The position numbers and the translations under genes are program-made. From AA29 sp041481445 (GTDB lineage Bacteria > Acidobacteriota > Vicinamibacteria > Fen-336), in assembly GCA_041481445.1 (NCBI GenBank), contig JBGPBV010000113.1, forward strand, positions 1 through 23,438: DNA of 23,438 nt, in the 5' to 3' direction. This document shows, in pieces, positions 16,804 to 23,438 of the stretch; the first letter of the stretch is position 1, and every line of letters starts with the position of its first letter. Under the pieces are notes generated by a model. It searched no databases. It was not told the DNA's origin and saw only the letters and a list, made by a program, of their open reading frames with translations.

Positions 16804-18273
16804 ATGAAGCTCGCCTTCCTGGGACTCCTCCTTCCCGCGGCCGTCCTGGCGCAAGGCCTCGACGGCCAGATCGGCATTCACGACCCGTCGACGGTCGTCC
16901 GATGCAACAACAGGTTCTACACCTACGGCACCGGCGGCGGCTCGCTGGTCTCGGACGACGGCTGGACGTGGCGGCGCGGCACACCGCTCCCGCGTCGCGG
17001 TCTGGCGCCGGACGTCATTCACATCGGCGATCGGTACTACGTGTATGTCGCCGCCAACATCGGCGCGCAGCCCAGGGCGGCGGTCAACATGATCTGGACC
17101 CGGACGCTCGACCCGGAATCCCCCGACTACAAATGGGAAGAGGGCGGGGTGGTCGCTTCGTCGGACGGCGTCGAGGACAGCAACGCGATCGATCCGGGTG
17201 TGTTCCTCGATCCGAGCGACGGACGGCTGTGGCTCGTCTACGGCTCGTACTTCGGCTACATCCGCCTCGTCGAGCTCGATCCCAAGACGGGCACGCGCAA
17301 AGACCCCAGCGACACGCCCCGCGATCTCGCGATCAACTGCGAGGCCGCCGCCATGTTCCTCCACGACGGCTTCTACTACCTGCTGGCGACGCACGGCAGT
17401 TGCTGCCGCGGAGCCGATTCCGGCTACAACATCCGCGTCGGCCGCTCGAGGAAAGTGACGGGTCCCTTCCTCGACCACACGGGCGTCGACATGATCCGCG
17501 GCGGCGGCATGCTGCTCGTGGGGTCGGGTGGCCGTGTGATCGGCCCCGGCCATTTCGGCCTGCTCGACCTCGGCGATGGCGTACAGAGATTCTCGCTGCA
17601 CTACGAAGCCGACCTCGACCGCGGCGGCGCCAGCGTGCTCGACATTCGTCCGCTCCTGTGGAGGGACGGCTGGCCCGTGGCCGGCGACAACCTCGCGTCG
17701 GGCACTTACGCGATCGAGTCCGTGCGCACAGGTACGGCGCTCGAGCTGGCCGTGGAGGGCATGCCGGTGGGTGGCCGCCGCGTCAGACCTGGGCCTCCGG
17801 GACCGCCCGGAGGAGGTCCACCAGGTTCGGGCGGAGGATTCTTCGCGGGCACAGGGTCCCCGATCCCACCGCAGGACGTCACGCAGGTCTCGGCCCAGTG
17901 GCCCACGGGCAACGTCGACGTGCGCATGGCGAACTACTTGTGTCAGGCGCAACAGAAGTGGGCGATCACCGCCGTGCCCGGCGCCGGGGGCTATCCGGGA
18001 TCGCCCTACTTCCAGATCACGATCGCCGGCACCGGACGTACGTTGGCCGCGTCCGACGGCGCGGAGCTCGTCGCCCTTCCCGCTTTCACGGGCGCGCCCG
18101 AACAGCTGTGGCGTATCGAGCAGCTCCCCGATGGCGCCTGGCGCATCATGCCCAAGGCGGTGCCGGGCTCGAGAGAGCCGCTGGCTCTTTCCGCCGTGGG
18201 CGCGAGCTTCCCGACCCTGGCGAAGCTCGATCCCGCGAGCGACAAGCAGCGCTGGCGGATCAAGGCGCCATGA
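16804..18273 (+). CDS. Secreted GH43 arabinanase-like glycosidase with ricin-type lectin tail
   Basis: 489 residues. A short signal peptide ends near AVLAQG. The five-bladed propeller of glycoside hydrolase family 43 follows, closest in pattern to endo-1,5-alpha-L-arabinanases: Asp27 in HDPS (base), Asp130 in NAIDPGVF (pKa modulator) and Glu180 in INCEAAA (acid). IGPGHFG with His250 matches the conserved His beside the structural metal in arabinanases. The C-terminal third (about 297-489) looks like a beta-trefoil, with QQKW, EQLWRI and KQRWRI as QxW-type repeats; it probably binds carbohydrate. A Gly/Pro-rich stretch (about 327-350) interrupts that domain. The enzyme would cleave arabinan or arabinoxylan outside the cytoplasm. 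The stop overlaps the next start in an ATGA, so the two are coupled. Exact substrate is inferred. Confidence 0.88.
   Translation: MKLAFLGLLLPAAVLAQGLDGQIGIHDPSTVVRCNNRFYTYGTGGGSLVSDDGWTWRRGTPLPRRGLAPDVIHIGDRYYVYVAANIGAQPRAAVNMIWTRTLDPESPDYKWEEGGVVASSDGVEDSNAIDPGVFLDPSDGRLWLVYGSYFGYIRLVELDPKTGTRKDPSDTPRDLAINCEAAAMFLHDGFYYLLATHGSCCRGADSGYNIRVGRSRKVTGPFLDHTGVDMIRGGGMLLVGSGGRVIGPGHFGLLDLGDGVQRFSLHYEADLDRGGASVLDIRPLLWRDGWPVAGDNLASGTYAIESVRTGTALELAVEGMPVGGRRVRPGPPGPPGGGPPGSGGGFFAGTGSPIPPQDVTQVSAQWPTGNVDVRMANYLCQAQQKWAITAVPGAGGYPGSPYFQITIAGTGRTLAASDGAELVALPAFTGAPEQLWRIEQLPDGAWRIMPKAVPGSREPLALSAVGASFPTLAKLDPASDKQRWRIKAP
17776..17874 (+). repeat. Gly/Pro low-complexity insert within the GH43 gene's lectin-like region
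   Basis: About 33 codons rich in Gly and Pro (RPGPPGPPGGGPPGSGGG) between the first trefoil-like strands and the first QxW motif. It is in frame and looks like a collagen-like flexible insert. Confidence 0.6.
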
Positions 18274-18929
18274 ATGTCCGTCGCAGCCTCCTCGCCGCCC
18301 TTCTGGGGACCGCCCTGTCCACGACCGGCGCTGCCCAAACGGCAACCCCGACGCTCTCCAGCCCGACCACCCAAGAGAGCGCGCCTGCGGCCGACGGATT
18401 CATCCAGCGCTGGCTACTTCTCGAACCCATCGCCGCCGCCGGTCTGACAGACAGCGCCGTTCAAACCGCCGTGAAGAAGGAGTATTTCCCGGACCAGTTC
18501 ACCGTCGTTCCGCATGACGGTGATACGGTGACCGTGGGCGATGCGCCACTGACGTGGCACGCCGTCGATACGAAGCTCTACAACGTCAACCTGTTCCACT
18601 TCGCTCGCGCGCAGGGCAAACCCACGTCGAACGTCCTCTTCTGGGCGGTGACGGTCGTCCATTCTCCGGCGGAGGCGTCCGGTGTGCGCCTCGCCATCGG
18701 CTCCAACGCGGCTTCGGTCTGGTGGGTGAACGGCCAGGAAGTCGTCGGCATCTACGGCGATCGACAGACCGTCATCGACGATGGCGTCTCCAAGCGCCTC
18801 ACGCTGAAGAAAGGGCCGAACGTGATCCGCGCGGCCATCGTCAACGGCGGCGGGGCCACGGACTTCTGCGCACGCTTCCTCGACGCCGAGGATCGGCCCC
18901 TCACGGCGCTCACGATACGGCTCCCGTAG
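18270..18929 (+). CDS. Secreted protein of unknown function, coupled to GH43
   Basis: 219 residues. The ATG at 18270 overlaps the GH43 stop (ATGA), so it is translated with that gene. The N-terminus is a signal peptide (RRSLLAALLGTALSTTGAAQ), followed by a Thr/Ser/Pro/Ala tether to about residue 40. The globular part has WLLLEPIAAAGL, a stretch with KKEYFPDQF, WHAVDTKLYNVNLFHFA, then ASVWWVNGQEVVGIYGDR and KKGPNVIRAAIVNGGG near the end. The ending resembles the jelly-roll sugar-binding or PA14-like accessory modules that accompany plant-cell-wall esterases and glycosidases, where a WxNGxEV turn is common. I see no catalytic motif. The frame remains open upstream inside the GH43 gene, but that part is not coding. 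It may be a carbohydrate-binding partner of GH43; this is inference from the fold impression and context. Confidence 0.75.
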   Translation: MNVRRSLLAALLGTALSTTGAAQTATPTLSSPTTQESAPAADGFIQRWLLLEPIAAAGLTDSAVQTAVKKEYFPDQFTVVPHDGDTVTVGDAPLTWHAVDTKLYNVNLFHFARAQGKPTSNVLFWAVTVVHSPAEASGVRLAIGSNAASVWWVNGQEVVGIYGDRQTVIDDGVSKRLTLKKGPNVIRAAIVNGGGATDFCARFLDAEDRPLTALTIRLP

Positions 18930-18930
18930 G

Positions 18931-21900
18931 CTAGTTCGCCCGGATCTCGATCACGGCGACGGTGTACGGGGGCAGCTCGAATGCCATGTCGCGCGCGTAG
19001 GCCTTCGTGGTTTCCAGGCGTCGGAGCTTGTCGGGTTCAGCGAGCGAATTCGCCTCGTCGAGGCCGGCCGTGAGGGTGACGAGCTTCACCGTGGCCGTCG
19101 CCGGCACGCTTGAGCCCTGGAGGCGCGTGAGCAGGGTGTGCGGCGCGCCGTCGTAGTTCACGGCCTTGATGATAAGGCGACGGCCGTCGGCCGTGCTGGT
19201 GGCAATGGCGTCCACGGTATTCGGCGTCCAGTCCTCGGGCTTCATCTGCGAGATCGCGTCGAAGAACTCGGCGCGCCGGGGGATGTCCTTGAACGTGCCG
19301 GACGTGAAGGCGTGACGCCGGGGCGCGTAGTAGTCGCGAAACAGCTTCTCCGCCACGTATCCGGAGCCCGCGAACCACGACACGTGATCGTGATAGATCC
19401 AGGAGCGCCACTCCGGATCGTCGGTGGTGTTGCGCATGAGCAGCGCCGGGCTGGACAGGGCCAGGGCCGGGCTCAGCTTCTCGTAGGAGAGCAGGCTGCC
19501 GGCCGCGTGCAGGCCGGCCCGCCAATCGTAGGTGCGGGCCGCGCCCCACTCGAGCACCGCGATCTCGATCTCCGGATGGGCGGAGCGGCGCACGTATTCG
19601 ATCAGCTTCTCGAGGTAGTCCTCGATCCGGCGCACGCCGGTCGCGTAGTTCTCCGGCTCGTACTCGTAGTTGTGGGCGCCGAGGATGTCGAAGTTCCGGC
19701 CGGCGAGATCGACGATCTTCTCGCTCCAGTTCATGTCGTTCGAGCGCTTCTGTCCGCAGGCGACGATCTTGGACTGGGGCGCGATCTCTCGCAGCCGGGG
19801 GCCGTAGAGGTTGACGATCGCGGCGTATTCGTCAGGCGACAGCTTGTGGTTCATCGGCTCGTTGTCGATCTGGATGTAGGGCACGCGATAGGGCTCGGCG
19901 TGGCCGTTGGCTGCACGCCGGCGGCCCCACTCGGTGGTCGGGGGATCGACCAGGTAGTGCACCCACTCGAGCGCGTACTCGAGCTGCGCGGGGTCCGTGC
20001 CGGTCGCGGCCAGGACGATCATCGGAGCCGCCCCGAGCTGCCGGCAGAGCTCCAGGAACTCGTCCGTGCCGAAGCCGTAGTAGTCGGAGTAGCCGCCCCA
20101 GATGGTGTTCGGGTTGTACTTGCGGGAGACCGCGGGACCGATGCCGTCCTTCCACTTGTAGATCGAGGCGTACGAACCGCCTGGCCAGCGGATGAACGGC
20201 GGCGCCAGTCCCTTCAGCGCGGCCAGCAGGTCCGGGCGCAGCTTGCCGCTGGCACGTGCACTTCTCCGCATCAGCGAGATGAAATCCACGAACACGGAAC
20301 CCGTGCCGGTCGCGACCACCTCGAGCGACGCCTGCCCATCGGTGACCGGGCTCGTGAACTCGAAGCCGACCTCCTGCCATCCCGCACGGTTGGTCTTCAA
20401 AGGCTGCTTCGCGAGCTCACGTCCGGTCGAGCTCAGGATGCGCAGGCTCACGGCCAGCGTGCCCCGCTCGGGATCGAGCCATAGCGAGCCGTCGTACATC
20501 TGCCCCGCTTCGACGTAAAGGCGGCCCTGACGTATTCCGGCCGCGCCTTTGCGCACGGCGAGGCGCACGCTCTGATCGCCCCGCTCGAACTTCGTTGCCA
20601 CCAGGGTGGCCTCGCCACCTTTGCCGAAGGGGGTCCAGTAGTCCGCGAAGTCCTTGCCTTCGAAGCCCTGGCCACGGACCTGCTCGGCGTACAGGCCGTC
20701 CACGACCGAGTGGTTGATCTCCTCGAGAAAGTGGCCGTAGATGCGCTCGTCGATCGTCCCCGCGACGCGATCGGTATCGACCAGGAGCAGGGCGACACCC
20801 GAGCTCCCGCCCACCGCCTTCGCCGGCGGTGGCGTCGGCCTCAGGACGTCGCTGGCGTCTGCCTCCTGCACGATGCGGATCGCGTCCTCCGGGAGCAGGA
20901 ACCGGTCACGGACCGCCTGTTCGGCCGCGCTCCTGACTCGCGCGACGAAATCCTCGTGCGTGCCGTAGCGCTCTTCGAGCGAAAGGCGCGGATCGTGGTC
21001 GGCGAGCCGCTCGGCCTTCGTCTTCGCGAACGGAATCCACCCGCCCTGGAAGCCGCAGCCCTGCCCCGCGAAGACCCCCGAGCGGACCGTGTTCCAGCCG
21101 AGATACGTCCCGAGCGGCGCCTGCATCTGCACGGACGGGACGCCAGCCGTTTCGTTACCGTTGTCGTTGACGCGCGGCACCAACGTCGGGACGACGCCCA
21201 GGATCCGCGGCGGCACGACCGACATCACGCCCGAGAGATCCACGGCGTCGAAGCCGGCCCCGAAGTCGTAGCGGACGACCGGATTGAGGATGCGGCCGCT
21301 GAAGGGCAGGCCCGGGATGTCGGGGAAGCCGATCGCGACGCGCGTGGCGGGGACGAGGTCGCCGCTCGCCAGCGTCGGGTAGCGGCTCGCCGGCGGCGGC
21401 GTGCCCTTCATCACCCACTCCACCAGGGCCCGCGTCAGCGCCCGCGTCTGATCCGCCTCCGGGTTCGGATTCTCGGGCAGCGTGCAGTGCGAGTCGGCCA
21501 AAGACGCGGCGTCGACACCGAACCCGCCGCGCCCGCCGCCGTGCGTGGTCCCCGGATAGTAGTAGCGCCGGACGTTGGCGGGGAGCGGCAGGTCCCGCCG
21601 GGCGTCGGTGCCGACGAGGTCGGGCGACAGGCGCAGGCCCCAGAACTCCGCGGAGCCGAACGCTTCGATCACCTTGGGACACGTCTTCGTCGCCGTGCAG
21701 CGATCGAGCAGGCCCGCCGCCTTCAGGCCGCGCGCCTCGTCTTCGTAGCGCGTCCACCAGACCACGCCGTCGCTTCCCGGCTCGTACATGCCGGCGGCGC
21801 CGCCGGGCAACGCGAACCGCAGGTTCATCGGCGTCTGCCGCGCCGCGATGCGCGGGAACGCGCCGTCCCAGACGATGCGGTTGCGCTCGTCCTGGTTGAA

Positions 21901-22857
21901 GCCGAGATGGATGAAGGTGCGGATGAAGTTGCCCGATTGCGAGTCGCCGACGCTGATCGCGTGGTCGATCGCGCCCGCGACCGGGTTCGGCGTGCCGGCG
22001 GCGTCCTTCCCGGCGTGGCGGAAGAACGACACGACGTCGCGCGTCGCCGCGAGGCCGACACCCAGCACCAGGGGGTCCCGGGCCGTGTAGACGAGCTCGT
22101 AGATCCGGTCGGCGCGGAAGCCTTCCTTCAGACAGATTCGGGAGGGATCGGGCGTGCCCGGCCACGGCGCGGCCGTGCAATCGGCGAACGCCCAGTCGCC
22201 ACGCGCAACCGCGCGCGGCGCATCCTGCACGCCGTCGAAGGTTTCCGTGGTGTGCCACGTCAGCGTCGCCTGCGGCTGCGCGAGATCGACCGGCGGATAG
22301 GGCTGCAGCGGCCCGAGCGAGGCCAGGCGGACCTGTGCGGTGGTCGCGCCGTCGGGTATGTCGATGAAGCGGGCGAGCACCGGGCCGGTGATGGGCGATC
22401 CGTCCTTCTGCCTGGCCACCGGCACCACGATCGTCTGGTTGCTCGGGGTCGGGATGACGTCCCCCTGCCAGCCGCTGACGAGGGAGACGTAGCCCTCGGG
22501 GCTGGCGACGGCCTGGCCGTTGCCCCGGTTGACGACCTGATAGAGGAGGACGCGCGCCGATCTGGCCATGTCGACCGGCTTCGCCAGGGCGAAGGTGGCG
22601 ACGTACTCGACCCTTCCGCGCGCGTTGCGCGGGGCGAGGCCGATGTCCTGGATGATCCGGTTGTGCGGGCCCGACGGATCGATCTCTCCGTAGACCTTGC
22701 CGCGGAGGATCTCGAACGGGCCGGCGGCGCCGACCGTCTGCCCGTTGTTCATCGGCTCGCGCGATGTGATGTCGATGCGCACGACCTCGGCGCCGGCGGA
22801 CGTGCTCCAGAGGGCCAGCGCCGCCGCGAGAAGGCCTCCCGCCCGCATCATCTTCAT
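18931..22857 (-). CDS. Secreted fusion of Abhydrolase_10-type esterase and GH51 alpha-L-arabinofuranosidase
   Basis: 1308 residues from the ATG at 22857, chosen because GAGGTG lies 3 bases upstream, a signal peptide follows (cleavage after STSAGA, about residue 23), and the upstream gene is then not overlapped. The frame is open to 22908. Residues 24 to about 672 match the alpha/beta hydrolase domain family PF20091 (Abhydrolase_10): ITSREPMNNGQTVGAAGPFE, GVGLAATRDVVSFFRHAG, and the nucleophile region SVGDSQSGNF (Ser306/Ser308), ending AIRIVQEADASDVLR as in stand-alone members. A Pro/Gly linker (about 674-687) leads to a GH51 enzyme: IYGHFLEEINHS, a beta-sandwich insert (about 740-870), the barrel with FIRWPGGSY, acid/base Glu1000 in QIDNEP and probable nucleophile Glu1103 in AVLEWGAA, then a C-terminal beta domain. 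It likely removes arabinose and an ester group outside the cytoplasm. Confidence 0.9.
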   Translation of the reverse strand: MKMMRAGGLLAAALALWSTSAGAEVVRIDITSREPMNNGQTVGAAGPFEILRGKVYGEIDPSGPHNRIIQDIGLAPRNARGRVEYVATFALAKPVDMARSARVLLYQVVNRGNGQAVASPEGYVSLVSGWQGDVIPTPSNQTIVVPVARQKDGSPITGPVLARFIDIPDGATTAQVRLASLGPLQPYPPVDLAQPQATLTWHTTETFDGVQDAPRAVARGDWAFADCTAAPWPGTPDPSRICLKEGFRADRIYELVYTARDPLVLGVGLAATRDVVSFFRHAGKDAAGTPNPVAGAIDHAISVGDSQSGNFIRTFIHLGFNQDERNRIVWDGAFPRIAARQTPMNLRFALPGGAAGMYEPGSDGVVWWTRYEDEARGLKAAGLLDRCTATKTCPKVIEAFGSAEFWGLRLSPDLVGTDARRDLPLPANVRRYYYPGTTHGGGRGGFGVDAASLADSHCTLPENPNPEADQTRALTRALVEWVMKGTPPPASRYPTLASGDLVPATRVAIGFPDIPGLPFSGRILNPVVRYDFGAGFDAVDLSGVMSVVPPRILGVVPTLVPRVNDNGNETAGVPSVQMQAPLGTYLGWNTVRSGVFAGQGCGFQGGWIPFAKTKAERLADHDPRLSLEERYGTHEDFVARVRSAAEQAVRDRFLLPEDAIRIVQEADASDVLRPTPPPAKAVGGSSGVALLLVDTDRVAGTIDERIYGHFLEEINHSVVDGLYAEQVRGQGFEGKDFADYWTPFGKGGEATLVATKFERGDQSVRLAVRKGAAGIRQGRLYVEAGQMYDGSLWLDPERGTLAVSLRILSSTGRELAKQPLKTNRAGWQEVGFEFTSPVTDGQASLEVVATGTGSVFVDFISLMRRSARASGKLRPDLLAALKGLAPPFIRWPGGSYASIYKWKDGIGPAVSRKYNPNTIWGGYSDYYGFGTDEFLELCRQLGAAPMIVLAATGTDPAQLEYALEWVHYLVDPPTTEWGRRRAANGHAEPYRVPYIQIDNEPMNHKLSPDEYAAIVNLYGPRLREIAPQSKIVACGQKRSNDMNWSEKIVDLAGRNFDILGAHNYEYEPENYATGVRRIEDYLEKLIEYVRRSAHPEIEIAVLEWGAARTYDWRAGLHAAGSLLSYEKLSPALALSSPALLMRNTTDDPEWRSWIYHDHVSWFAGSGYVAEKLFRDYYAPRRHAFTSGTFKDIPRRAEFFDAISQMKPEDWTPNTVDAIATSTADGRRLIIKAVNYDGAPHTLLTRLQGSSVPATATVKLVTLTAGLDEANSLAEPDKLRRLETTKAYARDMAFELPPYTVAVIEIRAN

Positions 22858-22873
22858 TCCCACCTCGCCGACC

Positions 22874-23209
22874 CTATCGATCGTCGCTCGACTCTCTTCC
22901 CTCGGCATCCGGCAGCTCCAGGCTCAGGAGCGCGGAGCTGAGGCTCTTGCCGTGGGCGTCGAGCGCGAGGGAGCGCGTGACTCCTCCGCCGAGGGCATCT
23001 CGCATCACGAAGTTCAGCGCGCCGATCCGCGGGAGGGCATGGCGCTCCACCTCGCCCCGCACGATCCCGTGGAAGTGCTCCTTGACGCGCGCGGCCGTCA
23101 CGTATCTCTCCAGGATGGGATAGTCCTCCGCCCGGTACGCGATCACCGAGATGTTGGCCGCCGTGCCCTTGTCTCCCGTGCGGGAGTGGGCGATCTGTCG
23201 CAGCTTCAA
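22874..23209 (-). CDS. Small AtuA-like protein (C-terminal ferredoxin-fold family)
   Basis: 111 residues from a TTG at 23209. That start is chosen because GGAGGTG (23215-23221) lies 5 bases upstream and the TTG overlaps the previous stop in a TTGA; the GTG at 23227 would put the Shine-Dalgarno inside the gene. The protein begins KLRQIAHSRTGDKGTAANISV and has VKEHFHGIVRGEVERHALPRIGALNFVMRDALGGGVTRSL (shown here as its key parts HFHG, ALNFVMRDALGGG, TRSL), the conserved features of the small AtuA-like family. These often follow, or are fused to, DUF1446/AtuA proteins, named from acyclic terpene utilisation in Pseudomonas; the biochemical reaction is not established. It is 16 bases upstream of the esterase-GH51 gene on the same strand. 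Confidence 0.85.
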   Translation of the reverse strand: MKLRQIAHSRTGDKGTAANISVIAYRAEDYPILERYVTAARVKEHFHGIVRGEVERHALPRIGALNFVMRDALGGGVTRSLALDAHGKSLSSALLSLELPDAEGRESSDDR

Positions 23210-23438
23210 GGCGTCACCTCCAGGCACTGCACCGTCGTGCTCACCCGCTCGCGAGGCAGGAAGGCGCTGGCCACGCCGATGACCTCCCGCACCTGCCGCG
23301 TCGCTCCGCCGCCCGCCGCCGGCCCGTTCGTGTAGAGCGTCTCCACCTCGTTGCCGATGCGTAGAGCCTCGTCGGCGCTGTCGGTGCGGCCGACGACGCG
23401 GGCCCGAACCTCGTATGGCTCGGGCGCGCCGGAAGACA
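23206..23438 (-). CDS. AtuA/DUF1446 family protein, C-terminal end (5' end outside window)
   Basis: The frame is open from the right edge on the minus strand to a TGA at 23206-23208. About 76 residues are visible: PYEVRARVVGRTDSADEALR, EVETLYTNGPAAGGG, REVIGVASAFLPRERV and the end QCLEVTP. EVExLYTNGPAxGGG followed by a hydrophobic strand and PRExV is the typical C-terminus of the DUF1446 (AtuA) family. Its stop overlaps the TTG start of the small AtuA-like gene by four bases, so the pair is translationally coupled, the arrangement expected for the two halves of an AtuA-type protein. Confidence 0.8.
   Translation of the reverse strand, partial: SSGAPEPYEVRARVVGRTDSADEALRIGNEVETLYTNGPAAGGGATRQVREVIGVASAFLPRERVSTTVQCLEVTP
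23215..23221 (-). promoter_or_regulatory. Shine-Dalgarno GGAGGTG deciding a TTG start
   Basis: GGAGGTG on the minus strand, 5 bases before the TTG at 23209 and inside the end of the upstream coding region. Together with the TTGA overlap it favours the TTG over the GTG at 23227. Confidence 0.7.

Noticed and set aside
16785..18269. Upstream in-frame extension of the secreted unknown protein
   Set aside because: It overlaps the GH43 gene in another frame and has antisense-like composition; the ATGA start at 18270 is followed at once by a signal peptide.
22858..22908. Earlier ATG start (22908) for the esterase-GH51 gene
   Set aside because: It would overlap the previous gene by 35 bases and place 17 charged residues before the signal peptide; ATG 22857 has a Shine-Dalgarno sequence.

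Overview
The DNA is uniformly very GC-rich (about two thirds or more by eye, not computed), gene-dense and bacterial. Three things point to Acidobacteriota (a Vicinamibacteria- or Thermoanaerobaculia-like soil lineage): a serine/threonine kinase and a winged-helix regulator that both carry TolB-like plus TPR sensor parts, a remnant with the C-terminal signature of acidobacterial FtsX/MacB-type permeases, and several large secreted hydrolases. Other GC-rich soil phyla such as Rokubacteria or Gemmatimonadota are not excluded. The assignment is inference; there is no rRNA in the window.

Layout. 1-259 (+): C-terminal part of a c-type cytochrome. 369-2336 (-): CadC-like winged-helix/TolB/TPR regulator, divergent from a small exported protein (2525-3013, +). 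3245-5011 (-): exported CocE/NonD-type alpha/beta hydrolase, divergent from a lipoprotein built from two copies of an unrecognised domain (5137-6054, +). 6210-6359 (+): decayed C-terminal end of an ABC permease. 6360-16742 (-): a long same-strand block, in transcription order TatD-type nuclease, YajQ, polyprenyl diphosphate synthase, NAD-dependent DNA ligase, Ser/Thr kinase, HtrA protease and an NtrC-type response regulator. 16804-18929 (+): GH43 arabinanase-like enzyme with a lectin-like tail, translationally coupled to an unrecognised secreted protein. 18931-22857 (-): a large secreted fusion of an Abhydrolase_10-type esterase to a GH51 alpha-L-arabinofuranosidase. 22874-23438 (-): small AtuA-like protein and the C-terminal end of an AtuA/DUF1446 protein.

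How it fits together. The right-hand third looks like a small arabinan or arabinoxylan utilisation locus: GH43 would cut arabinose polymers, GH51 would remove arabinofuranosyl units, and the fused esterase might remove ester decorations. The middle block combines housekeeping genes with a stress-signalling set: a kinase with an extracytoplasmic TolB/TPR part, an envelope protease, and a sigma-54 activator whose GTG start overlaps the protease stop.

Most interesting points: the esterase-GH51 fusion; the GH43 plus unknown-protein pair; the internally duplicated DSEE-motif lipoprotein; and a recurrent TANNNT hexamer 6-13 bases before the start codons of genes without a Shine-Dalgarno sequence, which suggests leaderless or very short-leader transcripts. 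No tRNA, rRNA, CRISPR array, insertion sequence or phage gene was recognised.
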